In this document: in pieces, positions 1 to 9,424 of the stretch
Layout of the letters: every line of letters begins with the position of its first letter
How positions within the stretch are numbered: position 1 is the first letter of the stretch
DNA from: Mycobacterium intracellulare ATCC 13950
Lineage (GTDB): Bacteria; Actinomycetota; Actinomycetes; Mycobacteriales; Mycobacteriaceae
DNA length: 64,000 nucleotides
Direction: 5' to 3'
Assembly (NCBI RefSeq): GCF_000277125.1
Contig: NC_016946.1
Location: forward strand, 3,844,001-3,908,000
Position numbers and translations under genes: made by a program
Notes under the pieces: model-generated
Told to the model about the DNA's origin: nothing
Database searches by the model: none
What the model saw: only the letters and a program-made list of their open reading frames with translations

Positions 1-2
1 GC

Positions 3-1607
3 AAGACGACGTTCGCGCTGCGGGTGGCGGCCGAACTCCTCGGCCAGCGCGCGGTCGAGCAGGTCACCGTCGTGGTGCCCACCGAGCACCTCAAGGTGCA
101 GTGGGCGCAGGCCGCGGCGCGGCACGGCATCGCCCTGGACCCGAGATTCTCCAACGCCAACCCGCGGATCGCGCCGGAGTATCACGGCGTCATGGTCACC
201 TACGCGCAGGTCGCCGCGCATCCCACGCTGCACCGGGTCCGCACCGAGCAGCGCAAGACACTGGTCGTCTTCGACGAGATCCATCACGGCGGGGACGCCA
301 AGACCTGGGGCGACGCCATCCGCGAGGCGTTCGACGACGCCACCCGCCGGCTCGCACTGACGGGCACGCCCTTCCGCAGCGACGACAGCCCCATCCCGTT
401 CGTGACCTACGAGACCGGTCCCGACGGGATACGGCGGTCGCAGGCCGATCACACCTACGGCTACACCGACGCCCTGGCCGACGGCGTGGTCCGGCCCGTG
501 GTCTTCCTCGCCTACTCCGGGGAGGCCCGGTGGCGCGACAGCGCCGGCGAGGAGCACGCCGCCCGACTGGGTGAGCCGCTGTCCGCCGCGCAGACCGCGC
601 GGGCGTGGCGCACGGCGCTGGATCCCGCCGGCGAGTGGATGCCCGCGGTGATCACCGCCGCGGACCTGCGGCTGCGCCAGCTGCGCACGCACGTGCCCGA
701 CGCCGGCGGCATGATCATCGCCTCCGATCAGACCGCGGCCCGCTCCTATGCCACCCTGCTGACGAAGCTGACCGGCGAGGCGCCGACGCTGGTGCTCTCC
801 GACGACCCCGGCTCGTCGGCGCGCATCAGCGAGTTCGCGGCGAGCACCAGCCGCTGGCTCGTCGCGGTGCGCATGGTCTCCGAGGGCGTCGACGTGCCGC
901 GGCTGTCGGTCGGGATCTACGCCACCAGCGCCTCGACCCCGCTGTTCTTCGCCCAGGCCATCGGCCGGTTCGTGCGGTCGCGGCGCCCGGGCGAGATCGC
1001 CAGCATCTTCGTGCCGTCGGTGCCCAACCTGCTCCAGCTGGCCAGCGAGCTGGAGGCGCAGCGCAACCACGTGCTCGGCGAGCCGCACCGGGAATCCGAA
1101 AGCGATCCCCTCGACGGCGATCCCGCCACCAAGACGCAGGACGAGAAAAGCGACCTCGACAAGGGGTTCACCTCGCTGGGCGCCGACGCGGAGCTCGATC
1201 AGCTCATCTTCGACGGATCATCGTTCGGCACCGCCGCGCCGGCGGGCAGCGACGAGGAGGCCGACTACCTCGGCATCCCGGGCCTGCTCGACGCCGAGCA
1301 GATGCGTGCGCTGCTGCACCAGCGCCAGGACGAACAGCTGCAGCGGCGGGCCCGGCTGCACCAGGAGGCCGGATCGCCGGGTGCCGTCGAATCCCCGTCG
1401 GCCACGGTGCACGGCCAGCTTCGCGAGCTGCGCCGCGAGCTCAACGCGCTCGTCTCGATCGCCCATCACCGGACGGGCAAGCCGCACGGCTGGATCCACA
1501 ACGAATTGCGGCGCCGCTGCGGCGGCCCCCCGATCGCCGCCGCGAGCCGCGAACAGCTGCGGGCGCGCATCGACGCCGTGCGCCGGCTCAACGCCGAGAC
1601 GTCGTGA
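3..1607 (+). CDS. Superfamily II DEAD/DEAH-type helicase, 5' end missing
   Basis: The reading frame enters from the left edge, so the N-terminus lies outside the window; 534 residues are visible. They open with KTTF, the tail of a Walker A motif. A DEIHH box (Walker B) follows at about visible residues 91-95, TGTPFR (motif III) near 120, VSEGVDVPR (motif V) near 295 and QAIGRFVRSR (motif VI) near 320, so both RecA-like lobes are represented. The family couples NTP hydrolysis to nucleic-acid translocation; the substrate is not evident. Position next to glnD matches M. tuberculosis Rv2917, a larger alanine/arginine-rich helicase-like protein. The C-terminal 150 residues are charged and carry no motif I recognise. 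Confidence 0.88.
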   Translation, partial: KTTFALRVAAELLGQRAVEQVTVVVPTEHLKVQWAQAAARHGIALDPRFSNANPRIAPEYHGVMVTYAQVAAHPTLHRVRTEQRKTLVVFDEIHHGGDAKTWGDAIREAFDDATRRLALTGTPFRSDDSPIPFVTYETGPDGIRRSQADHTYGYTDALADGVVRPVVFLAYSGEARWRDSAGEEHAARLGEPLSAAQTARAWRTALDPAGEWMPAVITAADLRLRQLRTHVPDAGGMIIASDQTAARSYATLLTKLTGEAPTLVLSDDPGSSARISEFAASTSRWLVAVRMVSEGVDVPRLSVGIYATSASTPLFFAQAIGRFVRSRRPGEIASIFVPSVPNLLQLASELEAQRNHVLGEPHRESESDPLDGDPATKTQDEKSDLDKGFTSLGADAELDQLIFDGSSFGTAAPAGSDEEADYLGIPGLLDAEQMRALLHQRQDEQLQRRARLHQEAGSPGAVESPSATVHGQLRELRRELNALVSIAHHRTGKPHGWIHNELRRRCGGPPIAAASREQLRARIDAVRRLNAETS

Positions 1608-1668
1608 GCCGGTACGGCATGGCCCACCACGGTTGTGCATGTGCCAAATTGGGGCCAGAGTGGAATCT

Positions 1669-2148
1669 ATGACCGAACAGAAAGTGATCGAGCAGTGGCT
1701 CGAGGGCTGTGCGGTTCAGCGGATCATGTTCCGCGACGGCCTGGTGCTGAATTTCGAGGACTACAACGAGCTGGTGATCACCGCACCGATGCGTCTGACC
1801 CTGCCGGCCATCGAAACCTCACCCGCCGAAGTGATCGCCATCGACCCGAACCACCCGGCGGGTCAACTGCGTCCGCTCTTCGATTTCGCCGGATCGAGCT
1901 GCACGAGTGCCGTCTGGTCCGACACCGGAGATCTCCATCTCGAGTTCTCCGACGATCACCAGATCGACGTGCCGTGCAACGACAACGCCATCGCGTGGGA
2001 GCTCTACAGCAAGCACCACGGTTATGCAGCCTGCCTCGCGCACGGCGAACTGCGGGTCGTTCGCCTCGATACGGCTCGGGCCGACGGCGACATCGTGCTA
2101 GCTGTTGCGGGTCATGACGTTGTAGACGCCGGGATGGTCGGGATGTGA
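1669..2148 (+). CDS. Small DUF6188-like protein, 3' end replaced by IS481 element
   Basis: A 159-residue frame from ATG 1669, beginning MTEQKVIEQWLEG. The body, with the pattern FDFAGSSCTSAVWSDTGDLH, AWELY and GELRVVR near the end, resembles the DUF6188 family of unknown function. Host sequence runs to about codon 144 (position 2102). The last 15 or so residues and the stop at 2146-2148 come from the insertion sequence. If the element and one target copy are removed, this frame has no stop before 3431, inside the next gene, so the native C-terminus cannot be reconstructed. The conserved core looks intact and the protein may still fold. Family assignment is from pattern only. Confidence 0.6.
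   Translation: MTEQKVIEQWLEGCAVQRIMFRDGLVLNFEDYNELVITAPMRLTLPAIETSPAEVIAIDPNHPAGQLRPLFDFAGSSCTSAVWSDTGDLHLEFSDDHQIDVPCNDNAIAWELYSKHHGYAACLAHGELRVVRLDTARADGDIVLAVAGHDVVDAGMVGM
2097..2102. repeat. Left target-site duplication GCTAGC
   Basis: GCTAGC immediately precedes the left terminal inverted repeat and is repeated directly at 3203-3208. It fits the NCTAGN target and 6-bp duplication known for IS481 itself. Confidence 0.8.
2103..2132 (+). repeat. IS481-type left terminal inverted repeat
   Basis: Begins TGTTGCGGGTCATGACGTTG and matches the reverse complement of 3173-3202 at 23 of 30 positions. Confidence 0.75.
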
Positions 2149-2220
2149 GGAGGACGGGTCCTTCGGCGGCAGGATGAGAAATCGCCAAACCCCTCGTCCT
2201 GAGCCTGAAGGAACCCGTCC

Positions 2221-3207
2221 ATGACCCACGGTAATGCCCCGTTGTCCGTTGAAGGCCGTCGCCGCCTCGTTGCCCGCTGCGTCGACCGTCCCATTGCCCA
2301 CGTAGCTGCTGAGATGGGGATCTCGCGGGCGTGTGCCTCCAAGTGGGTCAACCGGTTCCGACGGTTCGGCGAACTCGGCCTCTACGACCGCTCCTCGGCG
2401 CCGGTAGGGCAACCCACGGCCACTGCGGCTGAGATCATCAGTGCGATCGAGGCGATGCGCCGAGGCCGCAAGTGGTCAGCGGCGCGGATCGCCTTCGAAC
2501 TCAATGCACGCGGCATCGTGATCGGCCGGCGCACCGTCAGCCGGCAGCTGGTTGCGCTGGGTTTGCATCGGCGCAAGTTCCTTGACCCCAGCGGGGATCT
2601 GAATCGAGTACCCCAACGCATTATCGCTCGCCGCCCCGGGCACATGGTGCACGTCGACGTCAAGAAGGTCGGCCGCATCCCCGACGGTGGTGGGTGGCGG
2701 GTGCACGGCAAGAACAGCGCCCAGGGCAGAGCCTCGCGAAGGGCCCGCCCCGGCTACGTCTATCTGCATTCCGCGGTGGACGGCTACTCCCGATTGACTT
2801 ACACCGAAGCGCTCACCGATGAAAAGGCCATCACAGCAATCGGATTCATGCACCGTGCCCGGGTCTGGTTCGCTGCACACGGGATCGACCGCATCCAGCG
2901 GATCGTCACCGACAACGGCTCGTGCTACCGCGCCCGCGACTTCGCCCACGTCTTGCATGGCGCACGCCACCAGCGCATCACGCCCTACACCCCGCGCCAC
3001 AACGGCAAGGTGGAGAGATATCACCGCATCCTGGCCGAAGAGTTCCTCTACGCCCGCACCTGGACCTCAGAATCCCAACGCACCGAAGCGCTCAAGGTCT
3101 GGAACATCCACTTCAACTACCATCGACCACACTCTGCCGCCGACGGCCAGCCACCAGCATCACGACTTACCACCGGCGTCACCAACGTCCTGTCCTCCTA
3201 CAGCTAG
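2221..3207 (+). CDS. IS481-family transposase (DDE integrase-type)
   Basis: 328 residues. An N-terminal helix-turn-helix region (about residues 15-60, AEMGISRACASKWVNRF) precedes an rve/RNase-H-like core with the triad D146 (HVDVKK), D231 (VTDNG) and E265 (NGKVERYH), giving the DD(~34)E spacing of IS481. It ends with the YHRPH block typical of IS3/IS481 enzymes. No frameshift is needed, consistent with the single-ORF design of IS481. The last serine codon and the TAG stop (3205-3207) are completed by the target duplication GCTAGC, so the stop comes from the insertion site and not from the element. The ribosome-binding site upstream is weak. Confidence 0.92.
   Translation: MTHGNAPLSVEGRRRLVARCVDRPIAHVAAEMGISRACASKWVNRFRRFGELGLYDRSSAPVGQPTATAAEIISAIEAMRRGRKWSAARIAFELNARGIVIGRRTVSRQLVALGLHRRKFLDPSGDLNRVPQRIIARRPGHMVHVDVKKVGRIPDGGGWRVHGKNSAQGRASRRARPGYVYLHSAVDGYSRLTYTEALTDEKAITAIGFMHRARVWFAAHGIDRIQRIVTDNGSCYRARDFAHVLHGARHQRITPYTPRHNGKVERYHRILAEEFLYARTWTSESQRTEALKVWNIHFNYHRPHSAADGQPPASRLTTGVTNVLSSYS
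3173..3202 (-). repeat. IS481-type right terminal inverted repeat
   Basis: Read on the minus strand it begins TGTAGGAGGACAGGACGTTG. It overlaps the transposase C-terminal codons. Confidence 0.75.
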
Positions 3208-3208
3208 C
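3203..3208. repeat. Right target-site duplication GCTAGC
   Basis: Direct copy of 2097-2102 directly after the right inverted repeat; it contains the TAG stop of the transposase. Confidence 0.8.
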
Positions 3209-3225
3209 ACCCGCCGAGGTGTTTC

Positions 3226-3594
3226 ATGCGTCGCGTGGACTACGTCATCCACTACGTGGAGTCGCTCACGAGGTCGGTGACGTTCTACCGCGACGTGATC
3301 GGGCTGCAGGTGCGGATCGAAGGCGACGGCTACGTCGAGTTCGAGACGGCAAACACCAAGTTCTCGCTTTTCGAGCGGTCGAAGCTGCCGCAGCTCATCG
3401 GCCGCGAGGGCGGCGACCCGCCGTGCGGTGAGATCGGTTTCCTGGTTGACGACGTGGACAGCGAGGCGGAACGGTTGCGGCACCTCGGTGTCGAGATCCT
3501 CACGGGACCGGTGGACCGGCCCTGGCGTGAAAGGACGCTCCACATCGCCGACCCGGACGGCCACGTCATCGAATTCGCCCAGAAGTTGCGGTGA
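3226..3594 (+). CDS. VOC superfamily (glyoxalase/dioxygenase-like) protein
   Basis: 122 residues with the vicinal-oxygen-chelate pattern: MRRVDYVIHYVESL opens the first beta-alpha-beta-beta-beta module with the RSVTFYRDVIGL helix, and the second module ends IADPDGHVIEFAQ. These modules normally bind a divalent metal through His/Glu and act on small electrophiles or ring-cleavage substrates; the substrate is unknown. GAGG stands about 9 nt before the ATG, only about 10 bp beyond the IS481 right end, so the insertion separates the gene from any upstream promoter. The stop is 18 bp from the convergent glnD stop. Confidence 0.8.
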   Translation: MRRVDYVIHYVESLTRSVTFYRDVIGLQVRIEGDGYVEFETANTKFSLFERSKLPQLIGREGGDPPCGEIGFLVDDVDSEAERLRHLGVEILTGPVDRPWRERTLHIADPDGHVIEFAQKLR

Positions 3595-3612
3595 TCGCCG
3601 GCGTCATCGGGG

Positions 3613-6075
3613 TTAGTCGCCGACGGGTTCCTCGAGCACCTCGACCGCCGGCCCGCCGAGCGCGGCAAGCAGGCTCTGCTCGACCGCGTCCCGCCCGGCT
3701 TGCCCGCCGGAGGCGGCCGTCACGCAAAAGACGTCGGCCGCCGTCGACCCGAACGTGTTGACCTTGGCCCAGACGATGTCGGTTCCGGCCCGCTCCAGCG
3801 CCCGGGTCAGCATCGCGAGCAGCCCCAGGCGGTCCATGGCGCGGACCTCGACGATCAGCTGGCCGGCGGTGGCCGTATCGACCCACAGGATGCGGGGCGG
3901 GGCGGTCGAGCGCGTCACCGGCACCCCGACCTGAACCTCACCGGCCCGCGTGGACGCCGCGCCGGCGGCGTCGCTGTCGCGTTTCTCCAGCGTGCCCAGC
4001 ACGTCGACGTCACCGGCGAGCGCGCCGGTGAACTGCTGGCGCAGCAGGCCCGCCTCCGGCGGCGAACCGAACAGCGGCGACACCACGAATTCGACGACCG
4101 CGAAACCCGCGTCGGTGCTGGCCGACGCCGAATGGATACGCAGCGAGTTCAGCGCCAGCACCGCCGCGGCCTTGGACACGAGCCCCCGCTGATCCGGGGC
4201 GGCCATCACCACGTCCAGCCGCTCACCGCCACTGGGCTTGATCTCCACGTGGACCGCGCGTTGAGCGGCCAGCGAAAGATATTGGGGTGCAGTCGGTTCG
4301 GCCTCCGGAAGCGGCTCCCCCGCCATCACCAGCCGGCAGCGCCGAACCAACTCCTCGATCAGGGACGCCTTCCATTCGCTCCACACCCCCGGCCCGGTGG
4401 CCTTGGAGTCGGCTTCGGTGAGCGCATGCAGCACTTCGAGCAGCAGCGGATCGCCGCCGAGCGATTTCGACACGCGCTCAATGGTTTTGGGGTCGTTCAG
4501 GTCGCTGCGGGTCGCCACGACCGGCAGCAGCAGGTGGTGGCGGACCAGCTGCGCGAGCGTCTCGGAGTCGGCGGGCGAGATCCCCAGTCGCGGCCCGATA
4601 TCCAGGGCCAGGCCCGCGCCGAGCACGCTGTGGTCGACGCCGCGGCCCTTGCCGATGTCGTGCAGCAGCGCGCCGAGCGCGAGCAGGTCGGGCCGCGCCA
4701 CGCGGGTCGCCAGCGGCGCGGCGTTGACGGCCGTCTCGATGACGTGCCGGTCCACCGTCCATTTGTGCGCGACGTCGCGCGGCGGCAGGTCGCGGATCGC
4801 GTCCCATTCGGGCAGCAGCCGGCCCCACAGCCCGGTGCGGTCGAGCGCCTCGATGGTGGCCACGGTCGTCGGGCCGGCGGACAGCACAACCAGTAAGTCG
4901 TCCAACGCTTCCCGCGGCCAGGGCACCGGCATCTCGGGCGCGCCGGCGGCCAGGCGGCTCAGCGTCGCGGCGCCGATCGGCAACCCGGTGTCGGCCGACG
5001 CGGCGGCCACCCGCAGCACCAAGCCCACGTCGGTGTCGGGTCGCGCGTCGCGGGCGAGCACGATCTCTCCGCCGTATTCGACGACGCCCTCGTCGAGGGG
5101 GCGGCGCTTGGGCCGGCGCACCAACGCCGAGACGCCGCGGCGCGGCAGGGCGTTCTCGGCGGTGCGCAGCCCCGTCTCGGCGTGGTAGGCGATGGTGCGC
5201 CCGGCGTCGGATAGCTTGCGGGCCAAGTCGAATCGGTCACCGATGTGCAGCGCGGCGCTGAGTTCGTCGCCGTATTGGGCCAGCAGCTGATCGCGTCCGC
5301 GCCCGGACACGCGGTGCAGCTCGGTGCGCACGTCGAGCAGCGTCAGGTGGGCGTCGTCCAGCGAGCCGCCCGGCGACTCCGGGCGGGCCATGCCGTGGCG
5401 GTCGATGAGCTGGGCCACGCCGAGCGCGTCGAGCAACTGCACATCGCGCAGGGCGCCCCGGCCCGATTTCAGGTCCGGTTCGGCCCGCTGCGCGATCCGC
5501 CCGCAGCGCTCCCAGCGGGCCTGCGTCATCGCGACGAGCTCATCCATCCGGGAGCGAATTGCGCTGCGCCACTGGCGTCGCGCGCCCGCGATCAGTTCCT
5601 CGGACAGCCGCGCGTCGCCGGCGATGTGGCGTGCGTCCAGCATGCCCAGGGCCGCGATCATGTCGGCATTGGCCACACCCAGGGCGCCGGACACGGTCCG
5701 CACGCTGTGGTCGAGGCGAACGTTGGCGTCCCACAACGGATACCACAACCCGTCGGCGACCTTGCCCAGCACGTCGTCGGACTTGTTGTCGTGCAACAGC
5801 ATCAGGTCCAGGTCGGAATACGGCAGCAGCTCGTGGCGGCCCAACCCGCCGATGCCGACGATCGCGAAGCCGCTGTCGTCGTCGATCCCGATCTCGGCGG
5901 CCTTGGCCATCAACCATGATTCGTGCAGATCCAGCCAGGCGTGCCGCAGTTCGGCGGCGTGTAGCTTGCTGCCCTCGGACAGCAGTTGGCGCCGCGAGGC
6001 GGCCAAATCGACTGCCCCGCCGGCGCTTCCTGTCCCCGCTGGGTGCCCGGGCGGATCGGAGCCGTTCGGGGTCAT
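3613..6075 (-). CDS. glnD: GlnD, bifunctional PII nucleotidyltransferase/removing enzyme
   Basis: 820 residues, close to the mycobacterial family length. The nucleotidyltransferase domain has [18 protein letters not shown] at about 76-93 with metal-binding aspartates D88 and D90. [12 protein letters not shown] follows at 200-211. An HD hydrolase domain has LLHDIGKG with H472/D473. Two ACT domains fill roughly 620-820. GlnD modifies the PII protein at its T-loop tyrosine in response to glutamine; in actinobacteria the modification is adenylylation. It is last in the amt-glnB-glnD operon, 45 bp after glnB. Confidence 0.96.
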   Translation of the reverse strand: MTPNGSDPPGHPAGTGSAGGAVDLAASRRQLLSEGSKLHAAELRHAWLDLHESWLMAKAAEIGIDDDSGFAIVGIGGLGRHELLPYSDLDLMLLHDNKSDDVLGKVADGLWYPLWDANVRLDHSVRTVSGALGVANADMIAALGMLDARHIAGDARLSEELIAGARRQWRSAIRSRMDELVAMTQARWERCGRIAQRAEPDLKSGRGALRDVQLLDALGVAQLIDRHGMARPESPGGSLDDAHLTLLDVRTELHRVSGRGRDQLLAQYGDELSAALHIGDRFDLARKLSDAGRTIAYHAETGLRTAENALPRRGVSALVRRPKRRPLDEGVVEYGGEIVLARDARPDTDVGLVLRVAAASADTGLPIGAATLSRLAAGAPEMPVPWPREALDDLLVVLSAGPTTVATIEALDRTGLWGRLLPEWDAIRDLPPRDVAHKWTVDRHVIETAVNAAPLATRVARPDLLALGALLHDIGKGRGVDHSVLGAGLALDIGPRLGISPADSETLAQLVRHHLLLPVVATRSDLNDPKTIERVSKSLGGDPLLLEVLHALTEADSKATGPGVWSEWKASLIEELVRRCRLVMAGEPLPEAEPTAPQYLSLAAQRAVHVEIKPSGGERLDVVMAAPDQRGLVSKAAAVLALNSLRIHSASASTDAGFAVVEFVVSPLFGSPPEAGLLRQQFTGALAGDVDVLGTLEKRDSDAAGAASTRAGEVQVGVPVTRSTAPPRILWVDTATAGQLIVEVRAMDRLGLLAMLTRALERAGTDIVWAKVNTFGSTAADVFCVTAASGGQAGRDAVEQSLLAALGGPAVEVLEEPVGD

Positions 6076-6120
6076 GCCCTCGCGGCCCGCCCGGGGCGAA
6101 TCAGCAATTGACGGAATGCG

Positions 6121-7889
<1,769 letters not shown>

Positions 7890-7967
7890 TCGCAATCTCC
7901 TCCGGTCGGGCCGCAATGGGACGTCGGACATGCGTCCGATGACCTGCGAGAAGATTGCGCAATGGTT

Positions 7968-8006
7968 GTTTCGGCGATGGTGCCGTCGTGTTTCGGCGGG
8001 ATTAAC
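7968..8006 (-). promoter_or_regulatory. Candidate GlnR box upstream of amt-glnB-glnD
   Basis: On the minus strand GTTAATCCCGCCGAAAC is followed by GCACCATCGCCGAAAC. The two perfect GAAAC half-sites lie exactly 22 bp apart, each preceded by a weaker half-site (TTAAT, GCACC) at the 6-bp spacing of the actinobacterial GlnR consensus gTnAC-n6-GaAAC. GlnR is known to activate amt-glnB-glnD in mycobacteria under nitrogen limitation. The site is inferred by eye. Confidence 0.6.
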
Positions 8007-8030
8007 GTCCCGCCCGCCGCTGCGGTGGCG

Positions 8031-9362
8031 TCAGCCGAGCAGCGCGTCGACGAACGCGGCCGGTTCGAATGGCGCGAGGTCGTCGGGGCCCTCACCGAGC
8101 CCGACCAGCTTGACCGGCACGCCGAGCTCCTGCTGGACCCTAAAGACGATGCCGCCCTTGGCCGTTCCGTCCAGCTTGGTCAGGACGGCCCCGGTGATCT
8201 CGACGACCTCGGCGAACACCCGGGCCTGGGCCAGGCCGTTCTGCCCGATGGTGGCGTCGAGCACCAGCAGCACCTCGTCGACCGCGGCGCGCCGGGTCAC
8301 CACGCGCTTGACCTTGTCGAGTTCGTCCATCAGCCCGACCTTCGTGTGCAACCGGCCCGCGGTGTCGATGAGCACGACGTCGACGCCGGCGGCGATGCCC
8401 TTGTCGACGGCGTCGAACGCCACCGACGCCGGGTCGGCGCCTTCGGCCCCGCGCACCACCTCGGCGCCCACCCGCGACGCCCAGGTCTGCAGCTGATCGG
8501 CGGCCGCGGCCCGGAAGGTGTCGGCGGCGCCCAGGACGACGCGCCGCCCGTCGGCGACCAGGACACGGGCGAGCTTGCCGACCGTGGTGGTCTTCCCGGT
8601 GCCGTTCACGCCGACGACCAGCAGCACCGAGGGATGGTCGGCGTGCGGCAGCGCCCGGATCGACCGGTCCATGCCGGGCTGCAGCTCCTTGATCAGCACG
8701 TCGCGCAGCACGGCCTTCGCGTCGGCCTCGGTGCGCACGTCGCTGCCGGCCAGCCGGGCGCGCAGCTGGGCGATGACCGATTCGGCGACGACGGGGCCCA
8801 GGTCGGCGACGAGCAGCGTGTCCTCGACGTCCTGCCAGGCGTCTTCGTCGAGGTCGCCGCCCCCGATCAGGCCCAGCATGCTGCGGCCGAACGCGCTTTG
8901 CGAACGGGCCAGCCGGCCGCGCAGCCGTTCCAGGCGGCCCTCGGGCGGCGCGATCTCCTCGATCTCGGGGGCGGCCGGCGTTTCGGGCGCCGGGGTCTCG
9001 GGCGCCGGGGTTTCGGGTTCGGGTGGCGCGGCGGGGATCGGTGGCGGCGCGACGGTCTCCGGTTCGGGGAGGTCGACGTCGGAGATGGTGCGCCGCGGCG
9101 CGTCGCGCGGGATGGTGGCGTCGTCGCCCACCCCGGGCAGCCCGGTGGTGTCGAGCCGCTCGGGCGGCGCCACGGTCGGTGTCTGGCTGAAGGTGATCCC
9201 GGACGACGCGGTGTATCCGCCGGAGCGGTCGATCGCCCCGGGTTCGGCGCGCGTCGAGAAGCTGATCCGCCGCCGGCGGTACCGCAGCAGGCCCAAGACC
9301 AGCGCGACCAGGACGACGAGAGCTATCAGGACCGCGAGCGCGATCCAAAGACCTTGGGACAC
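8031..9362 (-). CDS. ftsY: Signal recognition particle receptor FtsY
   Basis: 443 residues. One N-terminal membrane helix (about 7-26) is followed by a basic RYRRRR stretch and a long acidic, Pro-rich linker containing repeated PETPA units (about 113-137). The NG domain follows: G1 GVNGTGKTTT at 251-260, DTFRAAAADQL at 281, DTAGR at 333 and TKLDG at 395. It docks SRP-ribosome complexes at the membrane through a GTPase heterodimer with Ffh. The PETPA repeats suggest a linker of variable length. It lies downstream of smc, about 60 bp away, on the same strand. Confidence 0.97.
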   Translation of the reverse strand: MSQGLWIALAVLIALVVLVALVLGLLRYRRRRISFSTRAEPGAIDRSGGYTASSGITFSQTPTVAPPERLDTTGLPGVGDDATIPRDAPRRTISDVDLPEPETVAPPPIPAAPPEPETPAPETPAPETPAAPEIEEIAPPEGRLERLRGRLARSQSAFGRSMLGLIGGGDLDEDAWQDVEDTLLVADLGPVVAESVIAQLRARLAGSDVRTEADAKAVLRDVLIKELQPGMDRSIRALPHADHPSVLLVVGVNGTGKTTTVGKLARVLVADGRRVVLGAADTFRAAAADQLQTWASRVGAEVVRGAEGADPASVAFDAVDKGIAAGVDVVLIDTAGRLHTKVGLMDELDKVKRVVTRRAAVDEVLLVLDATIGQNGLAQARVFAEVVEITGAVLTKLDGTAKGGIVFRVQQELGVPVKLVGLGEGPDDLAPFEPAAFVDALLG

Positions 9363-9424
9363 GCTGACATTGTTTCAAGCGGTCCGGTGCCGGTCGGTCA
9401 CCGGGGCGTGCCCCGGCCCGCCGA

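Larger units (their letters stand above)
2103..3202 (+). mobile_element. IS481-family insertion sequence, complete
   Basis: A 1100-bp element bounded by TGT...ACA ends. The terminal inverted repeats (2103-2132 and 3173-3202) match at 23 of 30 positions, sharing the blocks GACGTTG and GACGCCGG. GCTAGC duplications flank it on both sides. It carries one transposase gene reading rightward. Identical duplications and an uninterrupted transposase suggest a fairly recent insertion that may still be active. It lies between the helicase gene and glnD and cuts the 3' end of a DUF6188-like gene. I cannot name the ISfinder member. Confidence 0.85.

Noticed and set aside
2117..2188. Possible RNA hairpin in the IS481 left end
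   Set aside because: No stable stem beyond the inverted repeat could be drawn by eye.
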